From Methylobacterium fujisawaense (lineage in GTDB: Bacteria > Pseudomonadota > Alphaproteobacteria > Rhizobiales > Beijerinckiaceae), in the NCBI RefSeq assembly GCF_014138435.1, contig NZ_JACJIM010000005.1:1-64000 (forward strand): 64,000 nt of DNA, written 5' to 3'. Both the position numbers and the translations under genes were made by a program. Shown here piece by piece: positions 36,046-45,101 of the stretch. Position 1 is the stretch's first letter, and the number at the start of each line of letters is the position of its first letter. Under the pieces are notes generated by a model that was not told the DNA's origin, ran no database searches, and saw only the letters and a program-made list of their open reading frames with translations.

Positions 36046-37482
36046 TCAATCCACAGTCTGCATCTGGACGACACTGCCGAGTTCACCGGGCTTGCCCGAG
36101 ACCACCACGAGGTAGCGCCGGCTAGCGCCGGCATCCGTGCGGGCGACCTGTCGGATCGGGCCGATCGCGTTGACGATGGCCGCGCCGGCCGGGTTGGTCA
36201 TGAAGGCGGCGAGCGGCTCCAGGCCGGTCGCTCCCTTCGGATCGGCGGCGAGCGCCAGCACGAAGGGCATTTTCGCGGGCAGTCCCGTGACCGCGGCCTG
36301 CAGCGTCTGCAGCACGCCCTGGTCGAACAGGGTGACCTGCGTCGCCGGCTTGTCATCGGAACCGGTGAGCGTCAGCGCGCTGGTCTTACCGGCAGCACCC
36401 AGCGGCTGGAGGTTCTGCTTTCCGTCGCCCTCCGGCACGGCGTTCGGGACGTAGGCGACGCCCTGCGGACCCTGCCCGATCAGCACCTCAGCGATCACCG
36501 TGTTCGACGCCGTGTCGATCACCGCCGCCTTGTCGGCGTTCTCCAGGCCGACATAGACGCGGCTGCCGTCGCCCGAGGGCCAGAGCCCGTGCGGCAGGGC
36601 GCCGGTCGCGATGGTGGCGACCTGAGAGAAGTCGTCGGTGCGGAACACCTTGACCTGGTTCAGGCCGCCGATCGTCACGTAGGCGAACTGCCCGGCCTTG
36701 GTCGAGACGATGTTGACGTGGTTGGTGATCGGCCCGGTCTCGATCGTCTTCAGCGGCGCGAAGGGCGGACGCGCCGAAAACACTTGGGTGCGGCCGACAT
36801 CCTTGAGGGTGAACCACACCTGCTTGCCGTCCGGCGTCGCGGCGATGTCGGGGCAGAACGGGCTCTCCTGCTTCACGCGGCCGACGATGGTGTGGGTCTT
36901 GGTGTCGATGACGACGGTCTCGGGGCTGAAGCTGGAGCAGACGTAGCCGTAGGCGCCGTCCGGCGAGAAGATCGTCATGCCGGGCCCGTTCGGTACGGTG
37001 ATCCGGCGGGTCTCCTTGGCGGTGGCGGCATCGAGCACCGCGATATGGTCCTCGCCGCGCACGCTCACCCAGACCTCTCGGCCGTCCGGCGTGAAGAAGG
37101 CTTCATGCGGCGAGCGGCCGACATAGGCGGTGTGGCGGACCGCGTTGGTCGCCGTGTCGATGAAGCTCACGGAGTTCGAACCGATCGAGACCGCGAGCAG
37201 GGTCCTGTGGTCCGGCGAGAAGCCCATGCCGTGAACCAGAAGCTGCCCGCGATAGAGCGGGCTCAGGTTCATCGGCGTCGGGTCGCCGAGCCGGATCACC
37301 CCGAGCAGGGTGTTGGCGGCGGGATCGACCACCGAGACCGTGTTGGAGAACTGGTCGGAGGTGTAGAACCGATCCTTGCCGCTAACCGGCACGTCCGGGG
37401 CGGAAGCTGCGCCCGGGGCCTGCCCGGCGAGCGCCGGGCCGGAGAGCAGCGCGAGGGCGAGGATAGTCAGGGCGGTCTTCAT
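36046..37482 (-). CDS. Secreted YVTN-type beta-propeller protein
   Basis: 478 residues from the ATG at 37482, where a signal peptide (LTILALALLSGPALAG) follows at once; the frame remains open to 38088 but that part is a shadow. The mature protein has repeated blades of the kind 'NTVSVVDPAANTLLGVIRLG', 'HIAVLDAATAKETRRI', 'ETVVIDTKTHTIVGRV', typical of 40-residue YVTN/YncE propellers. Such proteins act in the periplasm as scaffolds or in metal or redox partner roles. Its start overlaps the stop of the DUF305 gene by 4 bases. A second propeller lies at 42171. Confidence 0.85.
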   Translation of the reverse strand: MKTALTILALALLSGPALAGQAPGAASAPDVPVSGKDRFYTSDQFSNTVSVVDPAANTLLGVIRLGDPTPMNLSPLYRGQLLVHGMGFSPDHRTLLAVSIGSNSVSFIDTATNAVRHTAYVGRSPHEAFFTPDGREVWVSVRGEDHIAVLDAATAKETRRITVPNGPGMTIFSPDGAYGYVCSSFSPETVVIDTKTHTIVGRVKQESPFCPDIAATPDGKQVWFTLKDVGRTQVFSARPPFAPLKTIETGPITNHVNIVSTKAGQFAYVTIGGLNQVKVFRTDDFSQVATIATGALPHGLWPSGDGSRVYVGLENADKAAVIDTASNTVIAEVLIGQGPQGVAYVPNAVPEGDGKQNLQPLGAAGKTSALTLTGSDDKPATQVTLFDQGVLQTLQAAVTGLPAKMPFVLALAADPKGATGLEPLAAFMTNPAGAAIVNAIGPIRQVARTDAGASRRYLVVVSGKPGELGSVVQMQTVD

Positions 37483-37931
37483 CGGCGGGTCTCCGAGGGC
37501 ATGGCGGCGGGGGCCGCACCGTGGTCGTGGGAATGGGCCGCACCAGTCGATGGCTGCGGCGCTTTGGGAAGACTGGCGAGCGCACGGCGCATCACATCGA
37601 TCTCCTGGCCCTGCTCGATGACGATTCCCTGCGCGAGGCGACGCAGGACCGGATCCTTGCCGTAGAGCAGCTCCGCCTTGGCCATCGCGATCGCGCCCTC
37701 GTGGTGGGGGATCATCATCGCGGCGAAATCGCGGTCGGGATCGCCCGAGGGCGGGACCATCATGTCGGCGTGCATCCGCGTCATCGACTGCGCCATCATC
37801 GCGTCGAACGACGTTGACGACGCGGCCGGAGGCTCGCTGGCGGCCAGCGTCGGGCGCATCATCATCCGGCCGCCGACGAGGCCGCTCGCCATCAGCGCCG
37901 CCGTCACGGCAAATCCCAGTGCTCCGCGCAT
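37479..37931 (-). CDS. DUF305 family periplasmic protein
   Basis: 150 residues with an N-terminal membrane anchor or signal (ALGFAVTAALMASGLVGG) and the DUF305 core: FDAMMAQSMTRMHADMM, DRDFAAMMIPHHEGAIAMAKAELLYG. The methionine- and histidine-rich helices fit a metal-binding, ferritin-like bundle, and copper is often proposed for this family. The C-terminal tail is HSHDHG. It is translationally coupled to the YVTN gene downstream. Confidence 0.87.
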   Translation of the reverse strand: MRGALGFAVTAALMASGLVGGRMMMRPTLAASEPPAASSTSFDAMMAQSMTRMHADMMVPPSGDPDRDFAAMMIPHHEGAIAMAKAELLYGKDPVLRRLAQGIVIEQGQEIDVMRRALASLPKAPQPSTGAAHSHDHGAAPAAMPSETRR

Positions 37932-38112
37932 GCGGCCTCCTCGCGATCCGGTATCGATGGAAGGGATGCCAGAGGACCGGCTTTATTCCGCGGCGGGGCC
38001 GAAAAAGCGTTCGCGCCGATGGGATCGCCTTTTTTCGTGTGTCAGCGGAATAAAGGCGCCCGTTCCGCATCCCTCCCGATGCGGTCATGCTCGACCGCGG
38101 GAGACTTCACCC

Positions 38113-38496
38113 ATGCGCAATCTGCTGATCCGCACCGCCTTCGCGGCTATCGCCTTGCCCGCCGTGGCCGCCCAGGCCGCCTCGCCCGCCATGACGGCCG
38201 AGACCGCCAAGGGGCCGGCGCTCGTGGATGCCAAGAGCATGACCCTCTACACCTTCGACAAGGACATGGGCGGCAAGTCGATGTGCAACGGCCCCTGCGC
38301 CGCCAACTGGCCGGCCCTGACGGCTGCTTCCGGATCGGCGGCCTTCGGCGATTGGACGACGGTGACCCGGGACGACGGCACGATGCAGTGGGCCTACAAG
38401 GGCAAGCCGCTCTACACCTTCGCCAAGGACACCAAGCCGGGTGACACCACCGGTGACGGCTTCCTCAACGGTGCGTGGCACATCGCAAAGCCCTGA
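38113..38496 (+). CDS. Secreted PF03640-repeat protein
   Basis: 127 residues with a signal peptide (LLIRTAFAAIALPAVAAQA) and two repeats of the PF03640 'secreted repeat of unknown function' (SMTLYTFDKDMGGKSMCNGPCAANWPAL; PLYTFAKDTKPGDTTGDG). It has one CxxxC pair. It is the first gene of a plus-strand group with the ECF sigma factor 7 bases downstream, suggesting it is a target or sensor of that regulon. Confidence 0.85.
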   Translation: MRNLLIRTAFAAIALPAVAAQAASPAMTAETAKGPALVDAKSMTLYTFDKDMGGKSMCNGPCAANWPALTAASGSAAFGDWTTVTRDDGTMQWAYKGKPLYTFAKDTKPGDTTGDGFLNGAWHIAKP

Positions 38497-38503
38497 TCGG
38501 TGA

Positions 38504-39049
38504 ATGCCCGGATCGGCTCCCTCTGATTGGGACACGTCGTTGGACGAGATCGCCGCCCTGATCGAACCGCAGATCCCGGCCCTGCGTCGCTACGCGGTCG
38601 CGCTTCTTCGGGACCGCGAAGCGGCGGACGACCTCGTTCAGGACACCCTGGAACGGGCATTGTCCGCCTGGTCCGGGCGTCGCCGCGACGGCGACCTGCG
38701 GGCGTGGTTGTTCACGATCGAGCGCAACCTGTTCCTGGCCGCCGTCCGGCGCCGGGGCCGGCGCGGCGCCGATCTCGGCGCGGAAGCGTTGGAGCAGGTG
38801 CCGGATCCGAGCGCCGACCCGGGGGCAGCTTTGGGAGCCCGTGACGTGCTCGCCGGGCTCGACACCCTGCCCGAGGAGCAGCGCTCGGTGCTGCTCCTCG
38901 TGGCGGTGGAGGACCTGTCCTATGCCGAGGCGGCACAGGTGCTCGGGGTGCCGCTCGGCACGGTGATGTCGCGATTGAGCCGGGCGCGGACGCGGATGCG
39001 CGGATTTCTGGAGACGGGCCGGACAGGCCTGCTGAGGAGGGTTAAATGA
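38504..39049 (+). CDS. ECF RNA polymerase sigma factor
   Basis: 181 residues, with region 2 (IPALRRYAVALLRDREAADDLVQDTLERAL, LRAWLFTIERNLF) and region 4 (LPEEQRSVLLLVAVEDLSYAEAAQVLGVPLGTVMSRLSRAR). This is the normal layout for an extracytoplasmic-function sigma factor of the RpoE group. The stop overlaps the start of the anti-sigma gene by 4 bases. It probably controls the PF03640 gene and perhaps the sulfite locus beside it. Confidence 0.93.
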   Translation: MPGSAPSDWDTSLDEIAALIEPQIPALRRYAVALLRDREAADDLVQDTLERALSAWSGRRRDGDLRAWLFTIERNLFLAAVRRRGRRGADLGAEALEQVPDPSADPGAALGARDVLAGLDTLPEEQRSVLLLVAVEDLSYAEAAQVLGVPLGTVMSRLSRARTRMRGFLETGRTGLLRRVK

Positions 39050-39849
39050 GCGGGGATCCGCGCCCGGTCGGCGAGGACGACCTGCACGGCCTGATCGACG
39101 GCCGCCTTGAACCGGAGCGGCAGGCGCTGGTCGAAGCGTGGCTCGCGGGGAACCCCGCGCGTGCGGCTGAAGTCTCGACGGACCGAGTTCTGCGCGAGCG
39201 CCTGCGCGCCCGCCTCGCGCCGATCGCCGAGGAGGCGATCCCGGCGCGACTGCGGGTGGCCAACATCCGCTCGCGACACCTGTACCCTGGCGCACGCTGG
39301 TTCCCCATGGCGGCTGCGGCCGTGCTCTGCCTCGCGCTCGGCGGTGCCGGCGGCTGGGTCGGCCATGCCATGCACGGTGTGCCCGCGGCGGTGGCGGAGG
39401 CACCGGCGACGCAGGACGCGGTCGCAGCCTTCCGCACCTTCGTGGTCGAGGCAGTGCATCCGGTGGAGGTGCGCGCCGACGAGAAGCCCCACCTCGTGAC
39501 GTGGCTCTCGAAGCGTCTCGGTCACGCGGTCGCGGCCCCCGACCTCTCGGCGCAGGGCTTCCGGCTGATGGGCGGGCGCCTGTTGCCGGCCGGCCCCGAG
39601 CCCGCGGCGATGTTGATGTACGACGACGACCGCGGCACCCGGCTGACGCTCTACAGCCGCGTCGGTGACGGCGACGGCCGCACGCTCTTCCGCTTCGCCC
39701 GCGAGGGCGACATCGCTGCCTTCTCCTGGGTCGATGGTGGCATGTCCTACGTCGTCACCGGCCGCACCGACGAGGCCCGGCTGCTCACCGTCGCGCAGGC
39801 GGTCGATGCGCACGTCCGCGGCCTCGCGCCGGATCGTCGGCAGCCGTGA
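39046..39849 (+). CDS. Anti-sigma factor, membrane-spanning
   Basis: 267 residues with an N-terminal zinc-free anti-sigma-like segment (DLHGLIDGRLEPERQALVEAWLAGNPARAAEV), one membrane helix at about 87-107 (FPMAAAAVLCLALGGAGGWVG) and a periplasmic C-terminal domain (about 125-260) that has a possible sensor role (FRTFVVEAVHPVEVRADE). It overlaps both neighbours by 4 bases (sigma factor before, LysR after), which supports an operon. The pattern matches RsiW/ChrR-like regulators without the HxxxCxxC motif. Confidence 0.87.
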   Translation: MSGDPRPVGEDDLHGLIDGRLEPERQALVEAWLAGNPARAAEVSTDRVLRERLRARLAPIAEEAIPARLRVANIRSRHLYPGARWFPMAAAAVLCLALGGAGGWVGHAMHGVPAAVAEAPATQDAVAAFRTFVVEAVHPVEVRADEKPHLVTWLSKRLGHAVAAPDLSAQGFRLMGGRLLPAGPEPAAMLMYDDDRGTRLTLYSRVGDGDGRTLFRFAREGDIAAFSWVDGGMSYVVTGRTDEARLLTVAQAVDAHVRGLAPDRRQP

Positions 39850-40736
39850 CCCTCGACCAGCTTCGCATCTTCGTGGCGGTGGCCGAGCGACAGCACGTGA
39901 CGCGGGCCGCCGAGGCGCTGAACCTCGTCCAGTCGGCGGTCAGCACGGCGATCGCCAACATCGAGGGGCGGCACGCGACGAAGCTGTTTCACCGGGTTGG
40001 CCGCGGGATCGAGCTGACCGAAGCAGGGCGCGTGTTCCTCGTCGAGGCCCGCGCCGTGCTCGCCCGGGCCGAGGCCGCCGAACTTGTGCTCGCCGACCTC
40101 AGCGGCATGCGACGCGGGACGCTGGCGCTCTACGCCAGCCAGACCATCGCTAGCGATTGGTTGCCGCGCCACCTCGTCGCCTTCCGCCGCACCTACCCTG
40201 AGATCGCCATGCGCTTGGCCGTGGGCAACACCACCGACGCCGCCGACGCGGTGCGCGCGGGAACGGCCGAACTCGGCTTCGTCGAGGGGGCGTTGGACGA
40301 CCCGACGCTCGCGAGCACCACCATCGCGCGGGACCAACTCGTCCTCGTGGTCGCCCCAGCCCATCCCTTCGCAGCGGCGACCGCCCTCGAACCCGAGGAC
40401 CTCGCCGGGGCCGATTGGGTGCTGCGCGAGGCTGGATCGGGAACCCGCTCGGCCTTCGAGGCGGCGCTCATGGAGGCTGGCCTCGCCCCGGGCCAACTCC
40501 GGGTCACGCTCGAACTGCCCTCGAACGAGGCGGTGCGCGCCGCCGTCGAGGCCGGGGGCGGGGCCGCCGTCCTGTCCGAGACCGTAGTGGCCGCCGCGAT
40601 TCGGGCCGGGACCCTAGTAAGGGTGGCGTTCGAGTTGCCAAGCCGGCCCTTCCGGGTGCTGCGCCACAAGGAGCGCTACCGCAGTCGGGCCGCCGACGCG
40701 CTGCTCGAACTCATCGCAACGTCGGATCCCGGATGA
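39846..40736 (+). CDS. LysR-family transcriptional regulator
   Basis: 296 residues from a GTG that overlaps the anti-sigma stop. The helix-turn-helix (about 1-60; DQLRIFVAVAERQHVTRAAEALNLVQSAVSTAI) is followed by a two-lobe effector domain. The general LysR fold resembles the regulators found beside YeiH-type exporters and sulfite or sulfur genes. The gene ends with an ATGA overlap into the broken DUF202 gene. Its targets are probably the sulfite genes, which is an inference from position. Confidence 0.88.
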   Translation: MTLDQLRIFVAVAERQHVTRAAEALNLVQSAVSTAIANIEGRHATKLFHRVGRGIELTEAGRVFLVEARAVLARAEAAELVLADLSGMRRGTLALYASQTIASDWLPRHLVAFRRTYPEIAMRLAVGNTTDAADAVRAGTAELGFVEGALDDPTLASTTIARDQLVLVVAPAHPFAAATALEPEDLAGADWVLREAGSGTRSAFEAALMEAGLAPGQLRVTLELPSNEAVRAAVEAGGGAAVLSETVVAAAIRAGTLVRVAFELPSRPFRVLRHKERYRSRAADALLELIATSDPG

Positions 40737-41003
40737 GCGAGCCTGCGAAACCCGTGCCCCCCGACGACCCGCGGGTGAGGCTCGCCGAGGACCGGACCGT
40801 GCTGGCCGCCGAAGGTGCTGTCGCTGACGCTGATCGCCTGCGCGTTCGCCTCATTCTCCGGCGCCGCATGGCGGGACCGGGCGATCCGGGCGCGACTCGC
40901 CCATGCCGAGATCCCGATGATGCCGCGCCTCCTCACCGTCGGGATCGCGGCCCTGCTGATCGCGATCTCGGGCCTTGCGGCCACCGCCCTGCTCAGGGCG
41001 TGA
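40733..41003 (+). pseudogene. Broken DUF202 (YidH-like) membrane protein gene
   Basis: The ATG at 40733 starts DDPRVRLAEDRTVLAAE, which resembles the N-terminus of DUF202 proteins ('DPRVYLAAERTxLAW'). After about 26 residues that frame loses meaning, and another frame from about 40812 gives LSLTLIACAFASFSGAAWRDRAIRARLA and a C-terminal helix, matching the second half of the same family. The middle with the first membrane helix is missing and the frame shifts. It follows LysR by an ATGA overlap. A small 62-residue frame from 40815 may still be made. Confidence 0.6.
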
Positions 41004-41006
41004 CGG

Positions 41007-42092
41007 TCAGGCGACGGTGACCCGCACCCGGTGCCACGCGGCACTGAGGTAGCCCTTGTAGTTCCAGGTGTCGTCGGGGGCGGCCGGCTGGGTCTGGCCG
41101 GCGGAGTCCCAGGCCCGCACCGCAAGTTCGTGCTCGCCCGCGGTCAGTTCGCGGTCGATCTCCCAGAACGTCCAGGCGTGGGGCGCGTCGGCATCGCGGT
41201 CGATCCGGGCCTGCGCCCAGCTGCGGCCGCCATCCGTCGAGACGTCGACGCGGGCGACCGTGCGGTCGCTGGCGATGGCGTAGCCGCGGATCGCGTGCCG
41301 GCCGGCCTTCAACGCTGCGCCGCGGGCGGGCTCGCAGATCGCGCTGTTGAGCGGCATCGCCTCGATGGTGATGCCGTGGGCCGAGTCGGCGGTCTCGGCC
41401 GTCACGTCGGGCGGAAACAGCTTGTAGTCGTCGGCCTGCATCGGGTTGTCGGAGGGCCGGTCCTGCACCGTGATGCGGGCGAGCCATTTCGGGCTGCGGA
41501 TGCCGGCAAATCCCGGCACCACCACGCGCAACGGATGGCCGTGCTCGGGGGCGAGAGGCTCGCCGTTCATCGCGAAGGCAAGCAGCGTCTCGGGGGCCAG
41601 CGCCTTGGCGAGCGGGATCGAGGCGCCGAAGCGCGTGTCCGTGTCCGCGATCCGGTCATGGCTCTCGAAGGCGACGTAGCGCTCACCATCAGCATCGATC
41701 CCGGCCGCGTGCAGCACGTCGGCGAGACGCACGCCGGTCCATTCCGCGTTGCCGATGGCACCAGGCGCCCACGGGTCACCGGAGACCGGCGCCACCGCCA
41801 GCATGTCGGCCCGTCTGTTGCCGGCGCATTGCATCACCGCCGTGACGGTGACGGGCGCGAAGCGCGCCTTGAGTTCCGCGAGGGAGAGTTCGAGCGGCAT
41901 GGCGACCATGCCATCCACTGTCAGGCGGTAGCCGTCGGCATCGAGGTCCGGGATGTCGCCGTGGCTGCGGACGTAGAAGTCGGCTTGATCAGTCAGGAAG
42001 GCGGCCCGTAGGCGATCGAGCGGCGGCTCGGCGTTGTAGGGCGCCTTACCGTGGACGATGAGGCGGTCCTTGCGCTGGAACAGGCCGAGCAT
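41007..42092 (-). CDS. Molybdopterin sulfite-oxidase-fold enzyme (cytoplasmic type)
   Basis: 361 residues of the sulfite oxidase family. The molybdenum-ligand cysteine is C89 in VMQCAGNRRADML, and the C-terminal dimerisation domain is present (VDVSTDGGRSWAQARID, TFWEIDREL). There is no signal peptide, unlike the SorA-like protein at 43688. It should oxidise sulfite or a similar oxyanion, but the exact substrate is open. It follows the YVTN gene in the same direction across a strong hairpin. Confidence 0.87.
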   Translation of the reverse strand: MLGLFQRKDRLIVHGKAPYNAEPPLDRLRAAFLTDQADFYVRSHGDIPDLDADGYRLTVDGMVAMPLELSLAELKARFAPVTVTAVMQCAGNRRADMLAVAPVSGDPWAPGAIGNAEWTGVRLADVLHAAGIDADGERYVAFESHDRIADTDTRFGASIPLAKALAPETLLAFAMNGEPLAPEHGHPLRVVVPGFAGIRSPKWLARITVQDRPSDNPMQADDYKLFPPDVTAETADSAHGITIEAMPLNSAICEPARGAALKAGRHAIRGYAIASDRTVARVDVSTDGGRSWAQARIDRDADAPHAWTFWEIDRELTAGEHELAVRAWDSAGQTQPAAPDDTWNYKGYLSAAWHRVRVTVA

Positions 42093-42133
42093 GGGGTCTT
42101 TGTCCTGCGTTCGTGACGTGTCGACGACGAGAA

Positions 42134-42163
42134 CGCGCCGGGGGCGATAAGGCCCCCGGCGCG
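42134..42163 (-). terminator. Terminator-like hairpin after the YVTN gene
   Basis: CGCGCCGGGGGC (42134-42145) pairs perfectly with GCCCCCGGCGCG (42152-42163) across a 6-base loop. It lies just after the stop of the minus-strand YVTN gene. Read on the minus strand it is followed by TTCTCG, a weak T-run, so it may end or attenuate transcription before the sulfite-oxidase-fold gene. Confidence 0.6.
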
Positions 42164-42170
42164 CGTCGCC

Positions 42171-43154
42171 TCAGGGCTTCATCGTCGAGATGACCTCGTT
42201 CTTCGCGCGATCCACCACGGCGACGCTGAGGTCGCGGTTGAGGACGTAGGCGTGAGCGTTGTCGGCCGAGAACGCGATCGCCTGGCGCGGCTCGTTCAGG
42301 CCGGTCACCGTAGCGACGACCTTGAGGGTTCCGGTGTCGATCACCGACAAGGAGTTGTCCTTGAGATTGCCCGAATAGACGAAGCGCCCGTCCGGGGTCA
42401 GCGCGGCGCCGTAGGGGTCTTTGCCCACCGCGACTTCGGACATGACCTTGCGGGCGGCGACATCGACCACACCGATGGTGTTGCGGCCGCTATTGGCGGC
42501 AAACAGCGTCTTGCCGTCCTTGGTGATCGAGATGGCGCGCAGCTTGTCGAACCCGGCGATCTCGCCGGTGATCTTGTTGGTGGCGGTGTCGACCAGGGTG
42601 ATCTTGTCGCCGAGGAAGTTCGTCACGAATACGGTCTTGCCGTCCGGCGACAGCTTCACGCCCTGGCGCGGCTGCGCGAAGCCGGGGATCACGGCCTCGG
42701 CGAGCATGGTCTTGGTGTCGAACACGGTCAGCGTGCTCGCCGCCTCGTTGTTGACGTAGAGCTTAGCCCCATCGGCCGAGAGCACGGTGCCGAAGGCCCC
42801 GGGCCCGGCGGCAAGAACGCCGGCCTCCTTGCCGGTGGCGGTCTCGTAGGCCGTGATCCGGCCGGTGCCGCTGTCGGAGACGTAGAAGCGGGCGCCGTCC
42901 GGCGCGAACACGATGTTGCGCGGGGTCACGAAGCCGTCGAGGCGGCGCAGCACCGTGCCCTTGGCGACGTCGTAGACGACGACGGCGCTTTCCTCGCTGT
43001 TCGACACCGCGGCGACGGTCCCGGCAGCGTTCAGCGCCAAGGCGTTGTTCTTGATCGCGCCGTCGAAACCAGCGGCGGACCCGGGCTGGCCCTGGGCGAG
43101 AAGCAAGGCAGCTCCGGCGAGTAAGGCGCGGAGACTGGTGCGGATATGGGTCAT
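42171..43154 (-). CDS. Secreted YVTN-type beta-propeller protein
   Basis: 327 residues with a signal peptide (LRALLAGAALLLAQGQPGSA) and about seven YVTN/YncE-like blades (AVVVYDVAKGTVLRRLDG, SLSVIDTGTLKVVATVTG). It is shorter than the propeller at 36046 and lacks its C-terminal extension. It is encoded beside the SorA/SorB-like pair and may be a periplasmic partner. The ligand is not known. Confidence 0.87.
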   Translation of the reverse strand: MTHIRTSLRALLAGAALLLAQGQPGSAAGFDGAIKNNALALNAAGTVAAVSNSEESAVVVYDVAKGTVLRRLDGFVTPRNIVFAPDGARFYVSDSGTGRITAYETATGKEAGVLAAGPGAFGTVLSADGAKLYVNNEAASTLTVFDTKTMLAEAVIPGFAQPRQGVKLSPDGKTVFVTNFLGDKITLVDTATNKITGEIAGFDKLRAISITKDGKTLFAANSGRNTIGVVDVAARKVMSEVAVGKDPYGAALTPDGRFVYSGNLKDNSLSVIDTGTLKVVATVTGLNEPRQAIAFSADNAHAYVLNRDLSVAVVDRAKNEVISTMKP

Positions 43155-43337
43155 GAAGCGGGTCTCTCGGGCATGCGCGCTCGTTCGGCGGCCGGGGCCA
43201 GCCGTGCGGGCGGGTTCGAAATCGGATTGCGTCGTGCGGGACCGGTCCGGCCATGCATCGCCTCAAGGAGATGCCAGCGAGGGCGGTCTATTCCCCGAGG
43301 CCGGCGAAAAAACGCGTCGGCCTCGGGATTCGGGAGT

Positions 43338-43676
43338 TCAGGGGGTCGGCTTCAACGCCGTGAGGTAGTCGACGATGGTCTGCCTGTCGGCCTGATCGAC
43401 CGGCGCCTTGTAGACGTGGACCATCTTGTTCACGGTCTCGGTCCACTGCGCCTTCGTGAGCTTGGGCTGGGTCAACACCATCCCGGCCGAGTGGCAGGCG
43501 AGGCAGTTGTTGTTGACCGCCTCGGCCCCGGGCCCGTCGGGGAAGATCCGGTCGGAGGTCGGCATCTCGATCGATTGCGAGGTGAAGCGCATCGGCTCGG
43601 GAGCCGGGGCGGCGAGCGCCACCAGGGGAGACAGTATGAGCGCGACGCTGAGGGCCGCAGAGCGGATCGGGGTCAT
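43338..43676 (-). CDS. sorB: Small periplasmic cytochrome c, SorB-like
   Basis: 112 residues from the ATG at 43676, with a signal peptide (AALSVALILSPLVALAA) and one heme c motif CLACH (58-62). The rest (WTETVNKMVHVYKAPVDQADRQTIVDYLTAL) matches the small cytochrome subunit of sulfite dehydrogenase. It lies 11 bases downstream of the SorA-like gene and should pass electrons from the molybdenum centre to the respiratory chain. The distal heme ligand is likely a methionine but was not fixed. Confidence 0.85.
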   Translation of the reverse strand: MTPIRSAALSVALILSPLVALAAPAPEPMRFTSQSIEMPTSDRIFPDGPGAEAVNNNCLACHSAGMVLTQPKLTKAQWTETVNKMVHVYKAPVDQADRQTIVDYLTALKPTP

Positions 43677-43687
43677 GGCTGTTCTCC

Positions 43688-44911
43688 TCAAGCGGCCTGG
43701 AAGGACACGGTCTCGATACCGTTCTGCATGAAGCCGGCCCCGTTCCAGACCCGGTCCGTGGGCTGCGCGACGCCGTTGGTGTTGGTGCAGCGGACCTTCA
43801 CCGTGTGTGTGCCGGCGGCCAACGCCGGCAGGCTGCCCTCGAAGCGGCGGAAGCTGTAGGGGCCCTCGTCCGCGCCGAGCTGTGCTGGAAACCACGTCGC
43901 CCCGCCGTCGCCGGAGAAGTCGACCGTCTTCACCCCGCAATCGCCGCCGAAGGCGATGCCGCGCAACGCCACCGGCGCGCCGGCCGTCACCTTGGCGCCG
44001 TCCTGCAGGTTGGTGACGAACGAGCGCGGTACCATCTTGTTGATCGGCACCGTCTTGAAGCCGGTCTGGCCGGGCTTGATGTTGGCGCCCGGAACGTCCG
44101 GGATACGGTAGGCGGTCTTCATCCAGTACTGGTCGTCGGGCTTGTCCAGCACCTCGATGTCCGACAGCATCTTGACCCAGTAGGTCGAGTACCAGCCCGG
44201 AACCACGAGGCGGAGCGGGAAGCCGTTGAGCAAAGGCAACTGTTCGCCGTTCATCGCGTAGGCGATCATCACCTCACCATCGTTGGCGTGGTCGAGATCG
44301 AGCGACTTCTTGAAGTCGGGCGCGTCGTCCACGACCGGCTCATCGAGGCCGCTGAAGCGCACCTGCACGGCACCGGCCTTCACCCCGGCCTTTTCGAGCA
44401 CGTCCTTGAGGCGCACCCCGGTCCAGCGGGCGTTGCCCATCGAGCCGTTCGCCCATTGCGCGCCGGGAACCCGCGGCTCGAACAGCCCGCGGGAGTTGCC
44501 CGAGCATTGGTTGACCGCGGCGAGCTCGAAGCGCGGCAGGCCAGCGATGGCATCGAGGGAGAGCGAGAGCTCCTTCTCGACATGACCGTGGACCTTGAGA
44601 CGGAAGGTGCCGGCATCAACCTCGGTTGGGATCGAGGCCCAGTGCCAGCGCACGTAGAAGCGGTCGTTGGGGGTGAACACGCCCTCGTCGAACACCGAAA
44701 ACGGCGTCTCCAGCAGCGGCGGATGAGTGCGTTGCAGGATCATCTCGCCCTTGCCCGGAAAGGCGGTGGTCAGCGCCCGCTCATCCGGGCCGCCGGGCAG
44801 TGGAAGCCTCACAGTGCCCCTGGCCCAGGCCGGCAGCGCGGCGCCGAGGCTGCCGAGCCCGAGTCCACCCAACACGAGGCGGCGGTTCGTCGGTCTGTCC
44901 AGTCCGGGCAT
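43688..44911 (-). CDS. sorA: Sulfite dehydrogenase molybdopterin subunit, SorA/SoxC-like
   Basis: 407 residues with a Tat leader (NRRLVLGGLGLGSLGAALPAWA) and the sulfite oxidase fold; the molybdenum-ligand cysteine is C136 in AAVNQCSGNSRG. 'FTPNDRFYVRWHW' and 'GDGGATWFPAQLG' mark the two domains. It should oxidise sulfite to sulfate in the periplasm and reduce the cytochrome encoded just after it. The adjacent order matches the SorAB complex. SoxC is an alternative name, but no other sox genes are seen here. Confidence 0.88.
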   Translation of the reverse strand: MPGLDRPTNRRLVLGGLGLGSLGAALPAWARGTVRLPLPGGPDERALTTAFPGKGEMILQRTHPPLLETPFSVFDEGVFTPNDRFYVRWHWASIPTEVDAGTFRLKVHGHVEKELSLSLDAIAGLPRFELAAVNQCSGNSRGLFEPRVPGAQWANGSMGNARWTGVRLKDVLEKAGVKAGAVQVRFSGLDEPVVDDAPDFKKSLDLDHANDGEVMIAYAMNGEQLPLLNGFPLRLVVPGWYSTYWVKMLSDIEVLDKPDDQYWMKTAYRIPDVPGANIKPGQTGFKTVPINKMVPRSFVTNLQDGAKVTAGAPVALRGIAFGGDCGVKTVDFSGDGGATWFPAQLGADEGPYSFRRFEGSLPALAAGTHTVKVRCTNTNGVAQPTDRVWNGAGFMQNGIETVSFQAA

Positions 44912-45101
44912 GGTCTCTCCCCTTGAAGAATGTCAGCGTCGATGCGTTCGCGGGCACCAAGCCTGTCGCGGTACCTCGCGACCAGGGAGATGCTACGGGA
45001 TGCGAATCATTCCCACCAACGGTCTTTCGTGATGCGAACGATCTCTCGAAGTGATGATTTGGGAATTTTCGATCTCCGCCTCAGTGGTGTTGGATGCTGT
45101 T

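Noticed and set aside
36046..38088. N-terminal extension of the YVTN protein to 38088
   Set aside because: It overlaps the DUF305 gene in another frame and has no signal peptide; the start at 37482 does.
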